64,000 nucleotides of DNA from Chamaecyparis obtusa (lineage: Eukaryota; Streptophyta; Pinopsida; Cupressales; Cupressaceae): contig BSBK01000765.1 of the NCBI GenBank assembly GCA_027943335.1, forward strand, positions 1,456,001 through 1,520,000, read 5' to 3'. How positions within the stretch are numbered: the stretch's first letter is position 1; every line of letters begins with the position of its first letter. Both the position numbers and the translations under genes were made by a program. Positions 51,440-62,660 of this stretch are shown here, piece by piece. The notes under the pieces were generated by a model that made no database searches, was not told where the DNA came from, and was given only the letters and a program-made list of their open reading frames with translations.

Positions 51440-52852
51440 TCATAGGTATCTCAGAATGTGCTTAGCTTCCATTAAGTGTATTTTCTTGGGCTCACACATA
51501 AAGTGGCTCACTACAGTAGTTGCATAGTAGATATCAGGTCTAGTGTTCACCAAGTGCATAAGGGATCCAACAATTTCTCTATATAACGTAGGATCAGTGG
51601 GTTCAGACTCTTCTACTTCAACTTTGATTTTGTGCAAATTTGTTTCCATAGGTGTGGGTAAAGGCTTACATTCCATCATTCCAAACCTGGTTAGTATATC
51701 AATAGTGTACTTTTGTTGATTTAGCAAAATATAGTCTTTCTTTTGAAAAACTTCCAAACCTAAGAAATAATGTAAGAGTCCTAAATCCTTCATGTCAAAT
51801 TCAACAATTAGCTCTTGCTTACATTTTGCAATAAGATGATCTTCTCCTGTTATCAAGAGATCATCTACATAAAGAACCAAAATAACCATGTTGTCATCTG
51901 ATATCTTGAAGTAAATGTTAGGATCTACATCATTTTAAGAATATCCTAACTTTGAAAGATAGTTGTTTATTCTTTCATACCAAGCTCTAGGAGCTTGTTT
52001 TAATCCATATAGTGTTTTCTTTAGTTTGCAAACATATTTTGATGCTTCATGTATAATGAACCCTTCTGGCTGCTCTAGGTATACTTCTTCTTCAATAGTG
52101 CCATTTAGGAATGTTGTTTTCACATCTATCTGGTGTACCTTCCACCCTTTAGAGGCTGCTATAGCAATAATGGTTCTGACTAATGTATACCGAGCTACAG
52201 GAGAAAATGTTTCTTCATAATCAATACCTGCTTTCTGTGAGAACCCTCTAGCAACAAACCGAGCTTTATGTTTTTCAATACTTCCATCAAGAGCATATTT
52301 CATTTTGAATAGCCATCTAGAAGAGACAACGGTTTTGTTTTTAGGTCTAGGTACTATGTCCCAGACATCATTTTTTATTATGGATTGATATTCTTCAATC
52401 ATTACCTCTCTCCAAGCTTGATTAGATAATGCTTCCTTAGGATTTGATGGTTCTAAATTATTGATTTCAGTTATAAGAGCTACATAACATTTCTGAGTTC
52501 TTGTCCTTTTATTTTCATGAGATATTTCATTTGGTTCTACATTATTTTCTTTAATCATTTTCCTTGCCCATAATGGTCTTTTCTTGTCATTGATTACTTC
52601 AGTATTTTCATTTTCAATGACTGGTAGTTCAGGTTCTTCCATATCCTCCCTCTCAATTTTAGCTGTGTGATCTTCTTCTATCTCCGGGATGTTATCCTCT
52701 TCAAAGTTTTTAAATGTGCTATTTTCATCAAATTTTACATCTCTACTCATCTCAATAGACTTTTGTCTTGGAATATAGATTCGATACCCTTTTGTGTTTT
52801 CACTATAACCAACAAGTATGCCTCTCTTACCTAATGGTTCTAGTTTAGTCAT
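51440..52852 (-). pseudogene. Copia-3 RT with preceding linker
   Basis: The linker starts MTKLEPLGKRGILVGYSENT. The RT begins with DVWDIVPRPKNKTVVSSRWL, then KARFVARGFSQKAGIDYEET, VHQIDVKTTFLNGTIEEEVY and TLYGLKQAPRAWYERI. The catalytic motif YVDDLLITG is intact, followed by FLGLEVFQKKD and GSLMHLVNTRPDIYYA. One stop after KLGYS (near 51935) breaks an otherwise continuous frame. Confidence 0.95.
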
Positions 52853-53499
52853 TTTTTCTTTAGGTACATGAATATATACTAGACATCCAAATATCCTAAG
52901 ATGACTTAGATCTGGCTTGATCCCTGTGAATGCTTCTTCTGGTGTTATGTTTTCTAGTATGGAGTGTGGAAACCGATTTTGAATATATACCGTTGTATTT
53001 GAAGCTTCTGCCTAGAAAGAAGTATGAAGGTTTTGATCGAGCATCATGGCTTTTGCTGCTTTGATTATGGATCTATTCTTCCTTTTTGCTACTCCGTTTT
53101 GTTGAGGATTATACAGCACAATATACTCCCTCTTAATCCCAACAGAATTACAGAACTCTTTAAATATGTCAGATTTGTATTCACCTCCATTATCTGATCT
53201 TAATACTTTTATTCTCTTGTCTATTTGATTTTCTACTAGTGCTTTGAATTCTCTGAATTTAGATAGTACCTCACTTGATTCTTTAACCTTAAGAAAGTAT
53301 ATCCAAGTTTTCTGAGAATAGTCATCAACAAAGATAATATGGTATAGTGATCCTGTTAATGAAGGTGTTGACATGGTTCCACACAAGTCAGTATGGATCA
53401 ATTCTAAGATTACTTTAGATTTGTTCTCACTTGTAGAGAATGATCCTTTTATATTCTTCCCTAGTGCACAACCTTTACAAATACCAGAATGATCAGCTT
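52853..53499 (-). pseudogene. Copia-3 integrase core
   Basis: LELIHTDLCGTMSTPS has the first catalytic Asp and IKVLRSDNGGEYKSD the second. In the third motif NPQQNGVAKRKNRSI the conserved Glu of AERKNR is Lys (codon AAA on the minus strand, 53084-53086). That single change should abolish strand transfer. A stop follows HTSF (near 53010), then SNTTVYIQNRFPHSILENIT continues the domain. Confidence 0.9.
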
Positions 53500-54059
53500 T
53501 TAAGTGTGGAAGACCCGTAGTAATTTTGTTTATCATAGGTAGGGCATTATATCTTAGATGTCCCAACCTCTTATGCCATAATTCACTGTGGTTTGTAATT
53601 TCATGAGTTAGTGCAGCTTTCTGGTCATTACATAGTTTGTATAGACTACCATCTCTTGTCCCTATGATTGTGGCCTTTTTCATATTTGAATTCTTAGGCC
53701 ATAATAGAACTTTGTCTTCATTAAAGGTGACATGAAATCCTTGATCTGCTAGTCCTGATATAGAAACTAAATTTCTTTTGATTCCGGGTATAGATAGAAC
53801 ATCTTTTAGTTTTAAGGATACTCCATTCTTTATCTTGATAGTACAGGTCCCTATTCCTTTTACTGGGTAAGTGGAGTTATCCCCAATAGTTACTTCTTTG
53901 GTTGAATAATTTTCAAGTGTTTCAAACTGATTTTTGAATCCGATTATATGTCTTGATGCACCACTGTCAATTATCCAAGTTCTATTGTTTGAATTTAGTT
54001 CACTTGAGAGAGCTGTAAAGAAAAGTGGAATTTCTTTTGCTTCAGCTACGGTGGCTTGA
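53500..54059 (-). pseudogene. Copia-3 protease and GAG-pre-integrase region
   Basis: WIIDSGASRHIIGFKNQFET (about 53980-53920) carries the DSGA protease site. VLSIPGIKRNLVSISGLADQ follows, then ELWHKRLGHLRYNALPMINK and ICKGCALGKNIKGSFS, the HHCC zinc-binding segment before the integrase. This stretch is open in one frame. Confidence 0.9.
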
Positions 54060-54806
54060 GTCTTTTGTCTTTCAGGACAATGTCGATGAGTGTGCCCATA
54101 TTTATCACATTTGTAACATTGAATTTTAGAAAAATCTCTTTTGTATCCCCAATTTCTTTTGAAAGATTTTTTTCTTCTTGTTGTGAGACTTTGTGTTGAG
54201 AGCTTGTGTTTCTCCCTCTTTCTTTGAACCTAGTCCTCTGGTAATGAGTCTTGATTCTTCCTGAGTGCAGCCATTTTTAAGTTGATCAAATTTTGGTAAG
54301 GGTGGATGAGTGCTTATACATTGAATGAAATTCTCCCAAGATGTTGGTAGTCCCCTTAGTGCTATTAGAGATAATTCCATGTCTTCTATATTGTTACCAA
54401 TTGAGAATAGTTGATCTCGAATTTTAGCAATTCTTAGGAAATAAGATGTAACTGTTTCCCCTTTATTCATCTTTATGGTCAATAGTTGTTCCTTCAAGGT
54501 TAATATTCGACTTGTATTGTTTATTTCATATGATTCTTGAATTTTCTTGAAGACTTCATATGCTATTGTTAATCTTGCTATACTTGGGAGAATGGAATCT
54601 TTAACTGAATCAACAATTAATTTCTTGGCTTTATTGTTCCTCCTTGTCCAAGTTGTTTTCTCTGCTTCGTCTGTAGGCATTTCTTTTTCCACTTCTATGA
54701 ATGATTCTAATTCCAGTTCTTGCAATATTGTGGTGATCCTAATTTTCCATGATAGAAAATTTGATGCTCCTTCCAATCTGTCTTCCATTCTGATTCCGGT
54801 GGTCAT
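54060..54806 (-). pseudogene. Copia-3 gag
   Basis: From ATG 54806 (MTTGIRMEDRLEGASNFLSW) the frame covers a UBN2-type Copia Gag (TLKEQLLTIKMNKGETVTSY, LIALRGLPTSWENFIQ). It stops at 54126. The zinc knuckle CYKCDKYGHTHRHC is intact but in another frame (near 54120-54075). The shift falls in an A7 run (plus-strand T7 near 54165-54173), so a one-base slip probably separated them. Confidence 0.9.
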
Positions 54807-54900
54807 TTTTATGATTTATGATAACTCTTTACTTTTAAGTAATATTTTTATTTTGTATTCCAGTCAAAGAATAATTCAGAAATTAATTCCCTTTAACTCT

Positions 54901-54912
54901 GCTCTGATACCA
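54901..54912 (-). promoter_or_regulatory. Primer binding site of Copia-3
   Basis: The plus strand reads GCTCTGATACCA against the LTR, i.e. TGGTATCAGAGC on the minus strand, a perfect initiator Met-tRNA complement. Confidence 0.95.
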
Positions 54913-55414
54913 TGTTAGGAAATCAGATCTTTGGGAATTTATTATATTACTGATATATATACTGTTTTGATAAATTATGATGCTTATATAAATTATATTA
55001 AATATATATTGTGTTGTGACTGCAAGTATAGGAAGCAATGGACACTATTATTGATTGTCCTAAACCTACGATCACGGCACATATATATATGCGCTGATGA
55101 TTGGTTAGGACGGTAATCAATGCGTCCCTTATAAATGAATAGCCACAACCCTTGTTAACAACAGTCGCTAGCACTAATAACAACAATGACTAGTTTACTT
55201 TAAGGTTGATGTATTAACAATCAAATGTTATACATTCGTTTATGCACTCAACTCATTAGTCGACGCTTGCAGTTTGTTTGATTATCGAACATAGTTCGAT
55301 TAATATCAATGTGACTTTAATATATTACTATGGTATTATCATTATTATATTTATAATATAATAATGATAATATGATAGTAATAATATAATCACAACTCTT
55401 CATTATTAATATTG

Positions 55415-55512
<98 letters not shown>

Positions 55513-55533
55513 GAATGAAGCTATATCTTAACA
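54913..55533 (-). repeat. Right LTR of Copia-3 (5' LTR in element orientation)
   Basis: 621 bp. It carries a long (TA)n(CA)n tract at about 55418-55512 that is short in the left copy and lacks the 38-bp segment present there. Confidence 0.9.
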
Positions 55534-57155
55534 GATTACTGGAGCTAGTTTGTCAAATAAGGCAGCCCATAGAATGACTCCAACGGAGAGTGAAGAATTG
55601 AATAGATGTAAGTGTAATAATTATTGCAGAAGGGGTTGATTCAAAAAAAATTTGAGTCCATGTGTTGTACTAGTAGTACTAGCACCGAAGGAAAATAGAA
55701 TGGGGGATGTGTATAGATTCTTGGGTTATTAATAAGATTACTATCAAGTATAGGTTTCCATTTCCAATGATGGATGACATTATGGATTGCTCGAGTGGGG
55801 CTGAGTACTTCACAAAGATAGATCTAAAGAGTGGATATCACCAAATCTAGATTAGATAAGGAGATGAATGTAAGACAGACATCAAGACAAAGGAGGGCTT
55901 GTATGATTGGTTAGTCATGCCTCTTGATCTAATCAATGCACTATGCACATTCATGCGACTCGTGAACAAGGTATTGAAATAATTCTTGAGTAAGTTTATT
56001 ATTGTTTGCTTCAATGATATTTTGATCTTCAGTAAGACATTAGAGAAGCATATAATGCATATTTGTAGGGTGTTTGAGAAGTTAAGAGAAGAGAAATTGT
56101 TGATTAACATTAAGAAGTTCAATTTTGTGAAGGAGTTAGTGTACCTAGGATTTATTGTCTCAGTAGATGGTCTTAAAATGGACCCAAGGAAGGTGAAGGC
56201 TATCCTTGAATGTTCTAATCCAAGGAGTGCTACTAAGGTAAGATCTTTTCATGGTTTGGCTATATTTTAAAGAAATTTTATAAAAAAAAATAGTAGTATA
56301 TGTGGACCCTTGACCAAAATTATGAGAGGGGATAGAAAAGAGTTTAAGTGGATTGTAGGAGGAACAATAGTTTTGATTTGTTGAAGAGAAAAGTTATAGA
56401 ATAGTTTGTTTTGATACTTCCATATTTTATTAAGGTATTTCAAGTAGACTATGATGCTAGTGGCAATGCTATTGGAGTTATTTTGAATCAAGAGGGTAAA
56501 CTCATTACTTATTTTAGTGAGAAGTTGAATGATTCCAAAAGAAAATATATTTTTTATGATCAGAAGTTTTATTATATAGTTCAGGTATTGAGGAAGTGGA
56601 GACATTATCTTTTTCCTAAAGAGTTTGTTTTATTTACTGATCATTAAGCTTTAGAGTATTTGACTAGCCAAGGGAAGTTGAATCGGAGACATTTGAAATG
56701 GGTTGAGTTTTTATAGAGTTACACCTTTCTTTTAAGCATGGGAGTGGAAAGTCTAATAGGGTTGCAAATTCACTAAGGAGACAAAATTTTCTGAAAGAGA
56801 TGCAAATCAAATTTTTTTGGGTTCCAAGAACTCAAGAGTTTGTATCTTGAGGATCCTAATTTTTGCGAGGCCAAGAGAGCTTGAACAGAGCCTGTTACTC
56901 TAAACAAGACCAAATGGTTGGATTTTATAATCCAAGATGGAATGTTATTCAAAGGGAGCCAATTATACATTTCAAGGAGTTTTATGAGGGAGAACCTAAC
57001 CAAAGAAAAACGTAGTAGAGGATTCGCTAGACACTTTGGTGACGATAAAACTATTATTCTAGTTTATGAGCACTATTATTGGCTACAATTGTAGCAAAAT
57101 GTTAAGAAGTTTGTGCAAAGTTGTAGAATATACCAGATGGAAAAAGAAGCACCAA
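55534..57155 (+). pseudogene. Gypsy-2 RT, RNase H and integrase zinc region
   Basis: After the right GATTA copy the RT continues with [25 protein letters not shown], then FIIVCFNDILIFSK. The polymerase motif, normally Y/F-x-DD, reads FND here: Asp to Asn, codon AAT 56013-56015. ELVYLGFIVSVDGLKMDPRK, VDYDASGNAIGVILNQEGK and VLRKWRHYLFPKEFVLFTDH represent RT end and RNase H. RGFARHFGDDKTIILVYEHY and VKKFVQSCRIYQMEK are the integrase zinc region with the final Cys changed to Tyr. The frame then meets LTR sequence. Confidence 0.85.
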
Positions 57156-57460
57156 AATAGGAAAATTTCACTTTCCATACTATTCTAGGGCATCTAATTG
57201 TGCTACTTGTATAGGGCTAAAGGGGAATTTTAGGCCTAGTTCCAGAAGTGTAGATTGTGGCTCTGTCTTGTACATTATTATAATGAAAATGACCATTTTG
57301 TCGTAGCATGTTATTTTTCTAAATATTGTAATGTCATTTCATTGAGGATAATAGAAAGCAAGTGTTGTTGTTCTTTCCATTAATCTGTTCTTGCAAGTTT
57401 CTTTTAATTTCCCTGTTGTATTGTGTGTTTTTGGTTAAATAAGGGCAGTACCCTTCATCA
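57156..57460 (+). repeat. Truncated 3' LTR of Gypsy-2
   Basis: Only the last ~300 bp of the LTR remain, matching 47770-48071 and ending CCTTCATCA. The junction with the pol remnant lies near aaaatagg at about 57155. Confidence 0.8.
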
Positions 57461-57465
57461 AAACT
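57461..57465. repeat. Target site duplication AAACT (right) of Gypsy-2
   Basis: Identical to 47267-47271. Confidence 0.85.
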
Positions 57466-58566
57466 TCACAAAGACTCTGCATTCAACTAATTCTTTGATT
57501 ACAAATGATGTAGAGGAAATTTTTAAGAATCAAACAAACAAGTTAGTAGTATCATTTTAAGTGAAAAACATTAAACTAACTAATCTATTTAACCCTACAA
57601 ACAACAAAAATAAAAGCATAATTATCAGCAATTAAACACAAACAAATGAATGTATGCAAACCAATAAACTCTACAAGCCTTCATTACTTCACTTTGCTTC
57701 ATTTGAGGTGTGGCACTCATAGGTGATTTTGGTAGCACCTTGACTCTAAAGCTCTAAGAAAATATGATAAATAGATTGATTGAAATAAACCTGATAAAAC
57801 ACTAGCATAAGTTCTATACAGAATTGAGAAATGAAATTGTGAGGTATAAAGGGGGGTTTATATAGGAATTATGAGACTGGATGAATGATCGAGATTAATT
57901 CTATGAAAGTAGATTGGATGGATGAGATAATTCAAGACTAGAGGAGATTTGGGCAAGTTTCCATTTTGAACTGGAAAAGTAGAGAGAGAAGAGGAGATAA
58001 GAATCAGTAGATGTTTCTCATTTTGAGGAGATAAATCTTCCAAAAATGAAAAAGGAAAGATTCTTATTTATTTCTAATTTTGAAAGAAATGGTGGTTTTC
58101 AGAAAATCAATTTTTTAGATTTGTGAGGATTTCTTTATTTTCAGAATTTATAATTCCTCGCAATTTCTATTTTTCTATTTTTTGGAAGATTTAATTGAAT
58201 TCAAAATTTAATTATTGAGAAAGATGAAATTAGAATGAAATTAATTAGAAATGAAATTAATTAAAATTTGATGTAAAATTAAATTAATTTGGTCAATTAA
58301 TTTAATTTAGGAAAAATAATTAGCGCGAATTTGATTAAATATAAATATAATAAATTAAACTATAGGAAAAGGGAAATTAAATTTAGTTAATCGATAAAGA
58401 TCAATTAATTAAATCAACTTCATTATTTAATTAATTTTAAAGAAGTGATTGAATGACTAAAAGTTTGGATTATAGACGAATAATTATCAATTAGTTAACG
58501 ATTAAAGAACTATTAATTAGTTGTTAAATGTTAACTCGCGAGCATGTCCATTTTTAGGTGTCTACA
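57466..58566 (-). repeat. LTR-like fragment, minus orientation
   Basis: It ends on the plus strand with ccatttttaggtgtctaca, nearly the same terminus as the minus element's left LTR (ccattttttagtgtctaca at 13441). A minus-strand TATA-like CTATATAAACCCCCC lies near 57855-57870. The body is AT-rich (aattaatt blocks) like that LTR but not clearly alignable. It may be a solo LTR or end of a related family. The left end is not determined. Confidence 0.4.
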
Positions 58567-60033
58567 ACTAAAAATAAAATAAATTGCATACTCATTAAAT
58601 TTACAAGCACAAATTAGGAAATCATTGGCTTGTCATTAGCCTCTTCCTCTTAGTATCACAAAACACAAAATCATCTCCAATTCTCTATGCTCTTTTTCCT
58701 ACATTCTCTTTGCATTTCATCATTACAAAACTAAAAAGAATGTTGTTCTAGTTTCTAGAAATCCAATGTATTTTCACATGTCTTTTCTAACAATCAGCTC
58801 TTTCTTTCAATTGTTGCACACCTATTACTTATCGCAGTGTATTTAAATCTACATATTAACGTATATCTTATTGGTATAAAAAAGTATCCTCAGTGAATTC
58901 TTCCTTAAACACCTATGTGGCATTCTCTCTTCCATAATGTTTTGTTCTATTGTCTCTTACTCTCACACCCAATCCTCTATTTCCCTTCCTTTTTTTGTTC
59001 ATGGCCACTCAAAATAATAAATGTGAGTCAACAGTTCTTCCAAGAATACCAATTGGTTTGTGGTCATGCTTCAAATAAAACACAAGACTTTCAATTTCCC
59101 TAATCGATATTTTCTTGAAACATATTACATCTTGGCACTAAAATAAAACATGAGAGTTAAGTTTTGATCCACATAATTTATCGTGGCTCCTATCTTATGT
59201 TGGTGATGCTTCTAGCGCAACAAAATGTCTAACAGAAGTTAATTAACAAATATAATTTTTTGAAAGCTAGAATGTTCCTATTTTTGGAGCATGAATGCAT
59301 CAAATGTAGCTTAGGCCAACTAACAATGCCAAAACTGATATCCTCAGTTGAGACAACTAGTTGAAAGCCTTACAAATATTTTTGGTTGGTGTTGATTTCT
59401 TGTCTATGAGGTACTTTTATTAGACACATAAGGTAGCAAAAAAAATTGAGTATAACTCACAAAATGGATTTAGGTAGTTGAACTACCCTTTTAGGTTGGA
59501 AACAACCTACAATGAACTCTATTGTTGTGTTAGGCACATGAAATCACTCTTTTTTTCTTTCTTCCAACATCTCACCTAACCAACCATCATCCTCCTACAA
59601 ATATTCTTACCACTATTTTCTCTTCTCTTGGACTTGCATCGACCATGTATTGTTCTCCTCTACCAAGTTTGTTCTCCTCTCCTCTTCTCTTCCATGGGAT
59701 CCAACCCTCCTTTACTTAGTCTTCTCCACAAAATAACCTCTCCACTCTTCCCCTCTTTCATGTATTTTGATCCACTATGAATTGACCACCTCAACCAAAT
59801 ATCACAAGGCCTCTACCACTTCCACACACAAACACACCATATCTCCATACAAATTTGAAACATCTATTTCACATTTTCTATAGCTTCCTCATCTACTAAC
59901 TCATTTGTATCATCTTAAAAAATAATAATTATCTTTGTTGCAACATCATGCTGGCATAATTGATGCAAAGATAAGTTCAGAATATTATGGTATGAGTTTG
60001 ATGTGGATCTGATGATAGGTTGATCAATTATGA
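58567..60033. other. Spacer, no gene; pyrimidine-rich block
   Basis: No coding signal on either strand. 59550-59860 is rich in C and T on the plus strand (ctcctct, cttctct runs). Nothing else was recognised. Confidence 0.4.
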
Positions 60034-60706
60034 TGTTGTCATTGATGCCAACTTAGTATTTGGTGGTTGACATGGTGCATGTTACGCTGATGTATGTTCA
60101 AAAGGTTTGATCTAGAGTTGTGGTAATAGTTAGAGTGTGTGATCGAAATGGAATACTAAGTGATGTCTCTAGATGTTATATCTATGACTACACAGGTTTA
60201 TCATATGTATGATGTGACTTATGATCGATTGAAGGTTGTCAGGTCAACAATAAGAATAGGATGTAGACAAGGAGGAATGATTTGATGATTGTGTTTTTGG
60301 TTAGTGATGATTGATCAGGAAAGTACTGTATACTTTTCATTTAACTTGTCAAGCATTTTTGAGTTGACTCGTCACATTTTTCGCTAGGTTCACTCATCAA
60401 CTTTTTTTAGGGTTAGCTTATTAACTGACATAAATCTTGTTATTATGGATTAGGATTAGGGTTTTCTTTTTATGAGAATTTCATAGCTTCTTGTAGTGGT
60501 ATTGAGTTGTAAGAGATTGTAGATTATAACATGCAAAAATTACTATATAATAAGATTGGACTCTTTGTTTGGTGGACTTAGCCCAAGATTGGGTGAACTA
60601 CGTTAAATATTTGTCTCTTTTGGTTCTACTTATGTGTGTTTTATTCCTTTTCATTATTGATTATATTTATATGTAACTATTAAATTTATGTCTTCTAATC
60701 CTAACA
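60034..60706 (+). repeat. 5' LTR of Copia-2
   Basis: Bounded by TGTTGTCATTG and CTAATCCTAACA (TGTT/AACA ends), about 673 bp, directly followed by a primer site and a Copia gag. The 3' partner is not in the window, so the left end rests on the terminal motif only. Confidence 0.55.
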
Positions 60707-60708
60707 AG

Positions 60709-60719
60709 TGGTATGAGAG
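60709..60719 (+). promoter_or_regulatory. Primer binding site of Copia-2
   Basis: TGGTATGAGAG differs by one base from the initiator Met-tRNA complement and begins two bases after the LTR. Confidence 0.65.
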
Positions 60720-60789
60720 TGGGTTTCTTTTCAGTTATCCTTTGCAGGAAGGTCTCACGATTGATTTGGACTAATAGCATCTGAGGATA

Positions 60790-61851
60790 AGTTGAAGGTT
60801 GAGAATTTTAATTGGCAGAACTTTAAGCTATGGAAAATGAAAATGGAGGACTATCTCTATCAAAAGGATTTATGATGGCCATTGGGAGGAAAATCCAAGA
60901 AATCAATAATAATGTCTAATGAGGATTTGGATATAGGAAGTCACTTGGCAGCATTCATTTATGCCTAGCACAATCAACGACATTTAATATTACACAAGCA
61001 AAGACAACTGAAGAGTTGATGGAAACCCTAGAGAAGTTATATGAAAAATTTTCTGCTTGAATAAGGTATTTCTTATGAAGTGTTTATTTAATATGAAAAT
61101 GGTAGAAGGTGGGTCATTTGTTGATCATTTAAATGAGTTTAATACAGTTACCAATCAATTATCTTATGTTAATGTCAATTTTGGAGAATAAATTAGGGCT
61201 CTTTTGATTTTGTTCTTTTTGCCTGAAAGCTAGAATGGCTTGATAATAGTTGTTACTAACTCTATTTCTAGTTCAAATACCCTAAAATTTTAAGATGGTG
61301 TTGGTGTTATTCTGAGTGAGGAAATTTGTAGGAAAAGCTCAGGTGGATCCACATTAGGTAGTATTTTGAATGCAGAAAACATAGGCAAATCAAGGGACAG
61401 GGGAAACAATTTTGGAAGTCATGGAGAATCACAAGGAAAATCAAAGGGAAAGAGGTCTCAATCTAGAGGACCAAATGATTTTTGGTACTATGGGAAACCA
61501 AGTCATAAGAAGAAATATTATTGGTATCAAAAGAATAAAGGAGACAAACAAGAAGGTAATAAGGAGGAAAATGTGGTAAGTAACAAATATAAAGAGGATT
61601 TTTTGCTTCTTTCCCTTGAAAATGTTGATGATTCATGGGTTCTCGATTCATAGCCATAATTTCATGCTACACCCCATAAAAGTCATTTTCTTGATTATGT
61701 CCAAGGGGATTTTGGGATAGTGTATTTGGGAGATAATGAACCTTGTCAAATTATTGGAAAGGGAAGAGTTAAGATTAAGTTGCAGAATGGGAATCATTGG
61801 CTAGTACAAGAGGTAAGGCATGTTCCTAAGTTGAGTAGGAATTTAATTTCA
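60790..61851 (+). pseudogene. Copia-2 gag and start of protease, truncated
   Basis: Broken frames read FNWQNFKLWKMKMEDYLYQK, then TEELMETLEKLYEKFSA, the Copia Gag pattern. At 61366-61653 a basic linker leads to FWYYGKPSHKKKYYWY, a knuckle in which three Cys are replaced by Phe or Tyr. SWVLDS, a stop, then FHATPHKSHFLDYVQGDFG and RHVPKLSRNLISA correspond to the protease and its flank. The element stops at 61851, where CACTA-like sequence starts. Stops are frequent. Confidence 0.7.
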
Positions 61852-61852
61852 G

Positions 61853-62185
61853 CACTAATACATTTGGGGGCATTTTGCGACAGCTATGTGTCTCAATTGC
61901 GACGGCTATGTGTTGCAATAGCAACACCCATAGACGTCATTGTTTTTTAGTCGCAAATTGCGACGTCTATGGGTAGCCGTCGCAATTGCGGCGCCCTCCT
62001 ATCGCAATGTCACTAAGATTTGTTAGCGGCATGGGCATCGCCCCCCCGTCGCATGGCTTCGGAGGGCCGTCGCAATTGCAACGGTCCTCCCAAGCAATTG
62101 CGACGGGCACCTGCATCGTATTACGACGGGCGCCTGCATCGCATTACGACGGGCTCCCGTCGCAATGGCGACGCCCGTGGGTGGA
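61853..62185. mobile_element. CACTA-like end with CG-rich subterminal repeats (candidate)
   Basis: Copia-2 is cut by CACTAATACATTTGGGGG at 61853. Then 61875-62180 is packed with forms of gcgacggc and its complement gccgtcgc (tcgcaattgcgacg, cgtcgcaattgcggc, attacgacgggc). Dense inverted copies of such a CpG-rich 7-10-mer are typical subterminal repeats of plant En/Spm (CACTA) transposons. No transposase lies in the window and the other end was not seen, so this is a candidate. The open frames here (61986-62280) are by-products of the repeats. Confidence 0.5.
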
Positions 62186-62261
62186 TTAAAAAAATAAAAT
62201 TATTTAATACATTGCTAATGAACCACATTAATGCTTTTTTCTTTCAACAAATGAGGACAGC

Positions 62262-62630
62262 CACTGTAAAGACAACATGATAATGTACACTCACTGTAAG
62301 GATAGTCACAAATGAGGACATCTCACAGTGACTGTCCCTTGTGTAATTGCCACTTGAATGTATTGCTATTCAGCCACATTAATGCTTTTCTTCTTCAACA
62401 AATGAGGATAGTCACTGTAAAGACAACATGATAATGTACACTCACTGTGAGTGTACATTATCATGTTGTCTTTACAGTGACTATCCTCATTTGTTGAAGA
62501 AGAAAAGCATTAATGTGGCTGAATAGCAATACATTCAAGTGGCAATTACACAAGGGACAGTCACTGTGAGATGTCCTCATTTGTGACTGTCCTTACAGTG
62601 AGTGTACATTATCATGTTGTCTTTACAGTG
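62262..62630. repeat. Near-perfect palindrome with 184-nt arms
   Basis: Arms 62262-62445 and 62447-62630 are reverse complements with one mismatch seen (ctatcc versus ctgtcc) and a single-base centre (T 62446). The centre reads atgtacactcac-t-gtgagtgtacat. The left arm is in the same orientation as the 151-bp repeats at 63715-64000. A 30-bp tandem copy of the outer right end (62601-62630) follows at 62631-62660. Confidence 0.95.
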
Positions 62631-62660
62631 AGTGTACATTATCATGTTGTCTTTACAGTG

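Larger units (their letters stand above)
49934..55533 (-). mobile_element. Copia-3: fairly intact minus-strand Ty1/Copia element
   Basis: A 5600-bp element with direct LTRs (49934-50545 and 54913-55533), both starting TGTTAGGAAATC and ending CTTAACA. Perfect GATTA duplications lie at 49929-49933 and 55534-55538. The primer site (54901-54912) and polypurine tract (50546-50556) show minus orientation. Domains in order are gag, protease, integrase, RT and RNase H, the Copia order. Few stops or frameshifts occur, so this is the youngest element seen. It is inserted in the RT of Gypsy-2. Confidence 0.95.
47272..57460 (+). mobile_element. Gypsy-2: Ty3/Gypsy element interrupted by Copia-3 and internally deleted
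   Basis: The 5' LTR (47272-48071), primer site, gag, protease and the start of RT lie before Copia-3. RT, RNase H and the integrase zinc region follow it, up to about 57155. There the frame joins the 3' part of the 3' LTR, so the integrase core, polypurine tract and the first part of the 3' LTR are deleted. The element is bounded by perfect AAACT target duplications. LTR ends form TGATG and CATCA. Confidence 0.85.

Noticed and set aside
54901..54912. Part of a tRNA gene (GCTCTGATACCA)
   Set aside because: It is the reverse complement of the primer binding site of Copia-3 next to its LTR. No tRNA fold surrounds it.
55317..55508. Open frame with Cys-Val and Tyr-Ile runs
   Set aside because: Product of the (CA)n(TA)n tract in the Copia-3 right LTR.
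61986..62280. Arg/Ala/Pro-rich proteins in the CG-rich block
   Set aside because: Overlapping frames are open only because of the repeated GCGACGG motif.
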